DNA from: Deltaproteobacteria bacterium
Lineage (GTDB): Bacteria > Desulfobacterota > DSM-4660 > Desulfatiglandales > HGW-15
DNA length: 8,640 nt
Assembly (NCBI GenBank): GCA_024641835.1
Contig: JAHECH010000138.1
Coordinates: 1 to 8,640 of the forward strand
Reading direction: 5' to 3'
Positions 6,107 through 8,640 of the stretch are shown in pieces (positions within the stretch are counted from its first letter, which is position 1; each line of letters begins with the position of its first letter). Under the pieces are notes generated by a model that saw nothing but the letters and a program-made list of their open reading frames with translations, made no database searches and had not been told where the DNA came from. Made by a program: the position numbers and the translations under genes.

Positions 6107-6349
6107 TTACTTGTCGGTTCCGCGATAGGTCCCCGCCCTTTGCAGAGCCTCTTCCATCTCTTCTACAGAAATCAGGGAGGGGTCATAATGAACAACGTTG
6201 ATCTCTTTGAAGTTCTTGAATCCTTTTTCGACTTTCTTTATCCCTTTCAGCCCCTCCAGGGCTGCTTTGTCCACATCATATCAACTGACGTAGAAGGTGA
6301 CGATGGAAATTTCCTCACTCAGAGCAGGGATGGCGGCAAGCCCTGCCAC
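6107..6349 (-). CDS. Probable small selenoprotein, HMA/MerP-like domain, with in-frame TGA (Sec) at codon 23
   Basis: The gene starts at GTG 6349, 7 nt after a perfect AGGAGG (plus-strand CCTCCT at 6357-6362), and ends at TAA 6109-6107, giving 80 codons. Codon 23 (6283-6281) is TGA. Before it the frame reads MAGLAAIPALSEEISIVTFYVS. After it comes YDVDKAALEGLKGIKKVEKG and later INVVHYDPSLISVEEMEEAL, ending AGTYRGTDK. This is the beta-alpha-beta-beta-alpha-beta pattern of heavy-metal-associated (HMA/MerP) domains. The TGA occupies the position of the first Cys of the HMA CxxC, and the second Cys is absent. A SECIS-like hairpin begins 16 nt after the TGA. I therefore read codon 23 as selenocysteine; a disabled pseudogene is the alternative. 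It follows msrAB by 48 bp and is probably co-transcribed. Automated calling would miss or truncate it. The role is unknown: redox partner or metal/selenium handling are possible. Confidence 0.72.
6248..6264 (-). promoter_or_regulatory. Candidate bacterial SECIS element
   Basis: Read on the minus strand, the 17 nt CAGCCCTGGAGGGGCTG fold as a perfect 6-bp stem, CAGCCC/GGGCTG, with loop TGGAG. A U-G closing pair would extend it to 7 bp with a GGA loop. The stem starts 16 nt after the TGA at 6283-6281 and the GG lies 24-25 nt after it. This agrees with the published bacterial SECIS rules of a short stem, a small loop with G in its first two positions, and a loop about 16-37 nt from the UGA. It is also coding sequence (AALEGL), so the structure is superimposed on the reading frame. 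Confidence 0.68.
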
Positions 6350-6356
6350 TGTTTCG

Positions 6357-6362
6357 CCTCCT
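6357..6362 (-). promoter_or_regulatory. Shine-Dalgarno AGGAGG fixing the GTG start of the selenoprotein gene
   Basis: On the minus strand AGGAGG is followed by CGAAACA and GTG. This perfect site upstream of the TGA argues that translation begins before the TGA rather than at a later codon. Confidence 0.75.
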
Positions 6363-6372
6363 GTAAACGTGT

Positions 6373-6388
6373 GCGGGCGGATGCCCGC
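6373..6388. other. GC-rich hairpin between msrAB and the selenoprotein gene
   Basis: GCGGGC and GCCCGC form a perfect 6-bp stem around a 4-nt loop, within the 48-bp gap after the msrAB stop and before the Shine-Dalgarno of the next gene. No T-run follows, so it is more likely an mRNA-stabilising or processing structure than a terminator. Confidence 0.35.
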
Positions 6389-6397
6389 CTGAAAAGT

Positions 6398-7519
6398 CTA
6401 CTTTTGGGCGAATAGCTTCATGAACTCCGCATAGCCTTCCCTTTCCAGGTCCTCCTTGGGAATAAACCGAAGCGCTGCAGAATTCATACAGTATCTCAGG
6501 CCTGTAGGCGGCGGACCATCTGGAAAGACGTGCCCAAGGTGAGAATCTCCGAATTTGCTCCTCACCTCAGTGCGGACCGTGAAAAAGCTCCGGTCTTCCT
6601 TCTCCACGATATTCCCTGGAACGAGCGGTTTGGTGAAACTTGGCCAGCCGGTCCCCGAATCATACTTGTCAAGTGAGCTGAAGAGTGGTTCTCCCGATAC
6701 GATGTCTACATAAATTCCCTCTCTCTTGTTATCCCAGTATTCGTTATTAAACGCTGGCTCCGTACCGTCCTGCTGGGTGACCTTATACTGAAGTGGAGTC
6801 AGCTTTTTTCGCAGTTCCTCATCGCCAGGCTTCGAATATCTCGAATGCCTCTCGATGCTCGTGGCCTTCTCTTTTTCATCACCCCAGACCTTTTGCAGAA
6901 ACTGGTCCCGGCCTGAGTTCCAACGGTAGAATTTATACCGGGTGGGATGGGTTTTGTAGTAGTCCTGATGGTACTCTTCTGCAGGGTAGAATCTATCAAT
7001 TTTCCTGATCTCAGTTACTATGGGCTTGTTGAATCGCTTGGAATCACCCAGCCTTTTTTTCGATTCCTCGGCGAGACGTCTCTGTTCTTCGTCATGGTAG
7101 AAGATGACGGTTCGATACTGAGATCCTCTGTCCACGAACTGACCATCCGGATCAGTGGGATCCACGTGCCGCCAGAAAAAATCCAGGAGTTCTTCATAGG
7201 AGACCTTGGCCGGATCATAATGCACCTGGACAGCCTCCACATGGCCTGTGCCTCCGGCTGAAACCTCTTGGTAGGTTGGGTTCTCCTTATGACCGCCCGT
7301 GTAGCCTGAGACTACCTCGACCACGCCAGGAACCTTCTCGAAGTCTGCTTCAACACACCAAAAACACCCACCCGCAAAGGTCGCCGTTCGCAGGTGATCA
7401 TCTTTCTCTTTCATTTCAGTCATTCTATCTCTCGCTTCTTTTGCATTTTTGGCGAACGAGTGAAAAGCGAACGCAAATGAGGCCAGGATTATCACCATGG
7501 TAATAAAAAGGTATTTCAT
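6398..7519 (-). CDS. msrAB: Exported bifunctional methionine sulfoxide reductase MsrA-MsrB
   Basis: The fusion reduces both S- and R-methionine sulfoxide in proteins. I start it at ATG 7519, behind GGAGGG, giving 373 residues; the longer frame from 7570 has no signal sequence sense. Residues 1-23 (MKYLFITMVIILASFAFAFHSFA) form a signal peptide, so it probably acts in the periplasm. The MsrA domain (about 45-200) has the catalytic GGCFWCVEADF (Cys52, with Cys55 nearby), GYTGGHKENPTY, and EEYHQDYY. The MsrB domain (about 232-365) has SGTGWPSF, HLGHVFPDGP and the catalytic RYCMNSAALRF (Cys344). The usual MsrB zinc-binding CxxC pairs are absent (VSGEPLFSSLDKYDSG at 274-289), as in the zinc-free MsrB subclass. 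It lies 54 bp after the molybdopterin enzyme and 48 bp before the selenoprotein gene, all minus strand and probably one operon. Confidence 0.92.
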   Translation of the reverse strand: MKYLFITMVIILASFAFAFHSFAKNAKEARDRMTEMKEKDDHLRTATFAGGCFWCVEADFEKVPGVVEVVSGYTGGHKENPTYQEVSAGGTGHVEAVQVHYDPAKVSYEELLDFFWRHVDPTDPDGQFVDRGSQYRTVIFYHDEEQRRLAEESKKRLGDSKRFNKPIVTEIRKIDRFYPAEEYHQDYYKTHPTRYKFYRWNSGRDQFLQKVWGDEKEKATSIERHSRYSKPGDEELRKKLTPLQYKVTQQDGTEPAFNNEYWDNKREGIYVDIVSGEPLFSSLDKYDSGTGWPSFTKPLVPGNIVEKEDRSFFTVRTEVRSKFGDSHLGHVFPDGPPPTGLRYCMNSAALRFIPKEDLEREGYAEFMKLFAQK

Positions 7520-7573
7520 TCTAATCCCTCCTTCCGAGCAAAATGCCGCATCAATCCCGTTAACATGCATGGG

Positions 7574-8230
7574 CTAAATTTTATCCAAAGTCATTTTGTA
7601 GACATATTTTACCCAATCATCTCCATAATAGTCTTCTGCTACAACACGAAGGGGAAACCCGTGTCTTTTGGGAAGGGTCTTCCCATTCACACCATATGCC
7701 AGAAAAACTTTATTCCTAAGAACATCATCGATGGGGAACCTCTCCCTTTTCTCATACGGGCCCTTTGGTCCTGAAAAGGTCACACGGCGCACATCGCTCT
7801 CTACGACTGCGATCTCTAGCAAATTCTTCATCGATATTCCCTTCCATCGACCGTGATTGGCGAAAAATCCTGGGCAAATCAAAAGCACGTTTTTCTCGAT
7901 AGCGGGGAGGCCAAGAATTTCCGGGTATGTGAGCTGCAACGGCTTCTTCACATGACCGTTGACTTCGAGGCGCCATGCCTTCGGGTTCACCTCATAATCA
8001 GATATCCCCATAGTTCCAAAATCTTTTAGGGGGGTGGTCTCCAGATTGCTTGTATCCAATGACTTGGGATCTCTGTAGATAAGGCTATCTCTTTTCGTTC
8101 CCTTGGGCAGAATGGTCTTTTCGCCCTTTGCGTAGACCCATCGAGCCGCTGAAAAGATAGGGCCCAATAAAAGGTATGCATTCGCGAGAAACCCCACAGC
8201 GACTTTAAGGAATTGTCTGCGTTTGTTCAT
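7574..8230 (-). CDS. Tat-exported molybdopterin oxidoreductase, sulfite oxidase/MsrP (YedY)-like
   Basis: The start is ATG 8230, preceded by GGAGGGGG, giving 218 residues. A frame open to 8317 would put 29 unlikely residues before the Tat signal. MNKRRQFLKVAVGFLANAYL is a twin-arginine signal (RRQFLK), so the folded cofactor-loaded enzyme is exported to the periplasm. The oxidoreductase domain follows: DYEVNPKAWRLEVNGHV, LTYPEILGLP, then LLICPGFFANHGRWKGI with Cys119 as the expected molybdenum ligand. The C-terminal HGFPLRVVAEDYYGDDWVKY (190-209) is typical of the family. E. coli MsrP is about 330 residues, so this is a short member. No membrane heme partner MsrQ is in the window. Being first in an operon with MsrAB points to periplasmic methionine-sulfoxide repair, but a different S- or N-oxide substrate cannot be excluded. 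Confidence 0.82.
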   Translation of the reverse strand: MNKRRQFLKVAVGFLANAYLLLGPIFSAARWVYAKGEKTILPKGTKRDSLIYRDPKSLDTSNLETTPLKDFGTMGISDYEVNPKAWRLEVNGHVKKPLQLTYPEILGLPAIEKNVLLICPGFFANHGRWKGISMKNLLEIAVVESDVRRVTFSGPKGPYEKRERFPIDDVLRNKVFLAYGVNGKTLPKRHGFPLRVVAEDYYGDDWVKYVYKMTLDKI

Positions 8231-8307
8231 TTTCCCCCTCCACCACACCATGTGACCGCCGCCAGAGTCTTGAAAATTCTCCAGCCTTTGGCCCACAAGA
8301 TAAGGGC

Positions 8308-8329
8308 GATGATTCACGTGATCATCACG
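8308..8329. promoter_or_regulatory. Overlapping palindromes upstream of the msrP-like operon (putative operator)
   Basis: CGTGATCATCACG (8317-8329) is a 6-bp inverted repeat around one central base. It overlaps GATGAT (8308-8313) and ATCATC (8321-8326), which flank a CACGTG core. It lies 78-100 bp upstream of the start at 8230, where a promoter or operator of this operon would be expected. No regulator gene is in the window. Confidence 0.35.
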
Positions 8330-8336
8330 AAATCAT

Positions 8337-8358
8337 AACTTTTTTGTCATAAAAAGTT
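8337..8358. other. AT-rich hairpin upstream of the msrP-like operon
   Basis: AACTTTTT (8337-8344) and AAAAAGTT (8351-8358) form a perfect 8-bp stem with a 6-nt loop, TGTCAT. It is too AT-rich for a standard terminator. A TATGAT lies next to it on the minus strand, but no -35 at 17 bp matches well, so a promoter call is weak. Confidence 0.3.
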
Positions 8359-8373
8359 GGTCGGTAAAGCTTA

Positions 8374-8518
8374 GGGTCGTGTCCCAAGAATAAGTTGATT
8401 TAGTCCAAAGGCAGGGGTTAAAACCCCTCCCCTACGACCTATTTATTGAGGCCTGGAAGACCACCTCCCGGCGGGGTAGGGCCGCAGTGTTATTTGTAAA
8501 GGAACTTCTGGGACGCCA
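8374..8518. repeat. Possible degenerate palindromic/MITE-like element
   Basis: Near 8378-8390 the sequence CGTGTCCCAAGAA is mirrored by TTCTGGGACG at 8506-8515, giving imperfect inverted ends about 140 bp apart. Inside is a strong short palindrome, AGGGGTTAAAACCCCT (8413-8428), and two GC-rich tracts. No open frame runs through it. This could be a non-autonomous mobile element or just an intergenic hairpin cluster. Confidence 0.28.
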
Positions 8519-8640
8519 CACTAGTCCCAAATCAAGCGAGTTTATGAGCAACTTGTTGCCAAGGCCACCTGCACATCCGCCAGTCGAGGGCGGTATAGTG
8601 ATTTTTTCACCGGTTTAGCACCTTTTAAGCAGAGAAATGA
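8519..8640. other. Right edge, no supported gene
   Basis: I see nothing firm here. A 24-codon plus-strand frame from ATG 8543 and a minus-strand frame open to the edge (ending at a TAA near 8543-8545, with LYRPRLADVQVALATSCS near its end) are both too short to judge. The latter could be the C-terminus of a gene lying to the right. Confidence 0.25.

Noticed and set aside
5987..6415. Plus-strand frame of 142 codons over the selenoprotein region
   Set aside because: It begins inside the palindromic repeat, has no ribosome site or family sense, and is the antisense of the HMA-like gene, which has a perfect Shine-Dalgarno and recognisable domain pattern.
7520..7570. Extension of MsrAB to an upstream ATG at 7570
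   Set aside because: The added residues precede a clear signal peptide, and the ATG at 7519 has a far better Shine-Dalgarno.
8231..8317. Extension of the molybdopterin enzyme to an ATG at 8317
   Set aside because: The twin-arginine signal begins at 8230 behind GGAGGGGG; the extension overlaps the palindromic control region.
8337..8358. Rho-independent terminator
   Set aside because: The stem is almost all A-T and no terminal T-run follows in either direction beyond the stem itself.

Overview
The window looks like chromosomal DNA from an anaerobic bacterium of the Desulfobacterota (old Deltaproteobacteria) type. This is inferred from the gene content: an IorA-like thiamine-pyrophosphate oxidoreductase coupled to a uroporphyrinogen-decarboxylase-superfamily protein, MJ0042-type zinc-ribbon membrane proteins, an apparent selenocysteine gene, and a long imperfect-palindrome intergenic repeat. 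No rRNA, tRNA, CRISPR array or intact insertion sequence was seen.

Layout. Positions 1-64 carry the probable last codons of an upstream plus-strand gene. Positions 213-2821 hold two translationally coupled plus-strand genes (ATGA overlap): an IorA-like 2-oxoacid:ferredoxin oxidoreductase subunit without its ferredoxin domain, and a URO-D-superfamily protein that lacks the usual zinc motif. The first 34 codons of an amidohydrolase follow and then break off at about 2950-2973. Beyond the break are a doubtful 49-codon frame and a DUF3024 gene that very probably starts at a TTG behind a perfect Shine-Dalgarno. From 3572 everything reads on the minus strand. First comes a two-gene envelope unit: a secreted 251-residue protein, then a zinc-ribbon/single-TM protein with a large exported domain. 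A gene-poor stretch (5643-6106) contains a ~155-bp palindromic repeat. The last block (8230 to 6107) is an operon of a Tat-exported molybdopterin oxidoreductase of the sulfite oxidase/MsrP type, an exported MsrA-MsrB fusion, and a short HMA/MerP-like gene with an in-frame TGA. Positions 8231-8640 are non-coding and rich in inverted repeats.

Main point. The 80-codon gene at 6107-6349 (minus) is broken by one TGA at codon 23, exactly where an HMA-domain protein has its first metal-binding cysteine. The frame continues with clear HMA-like coding sense after it. A 6-7 bp stem with a GG-containing loop begins 16 nt after the TGA, as expected of a bacterial SECIS element. The GTG start has a perfect AGGAGG at 7 nt. 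I read it as a small selenoprotein missed by standard gene calling, placed in an operon for repair of methionine sulfoxide in the cell envelope. MsrP-like and MsrAB proteins probably act on oxidised periplasmic proteins; the selenoprotein might supply thiol/selenol reducing power or handle a metal, but its role is unproven.
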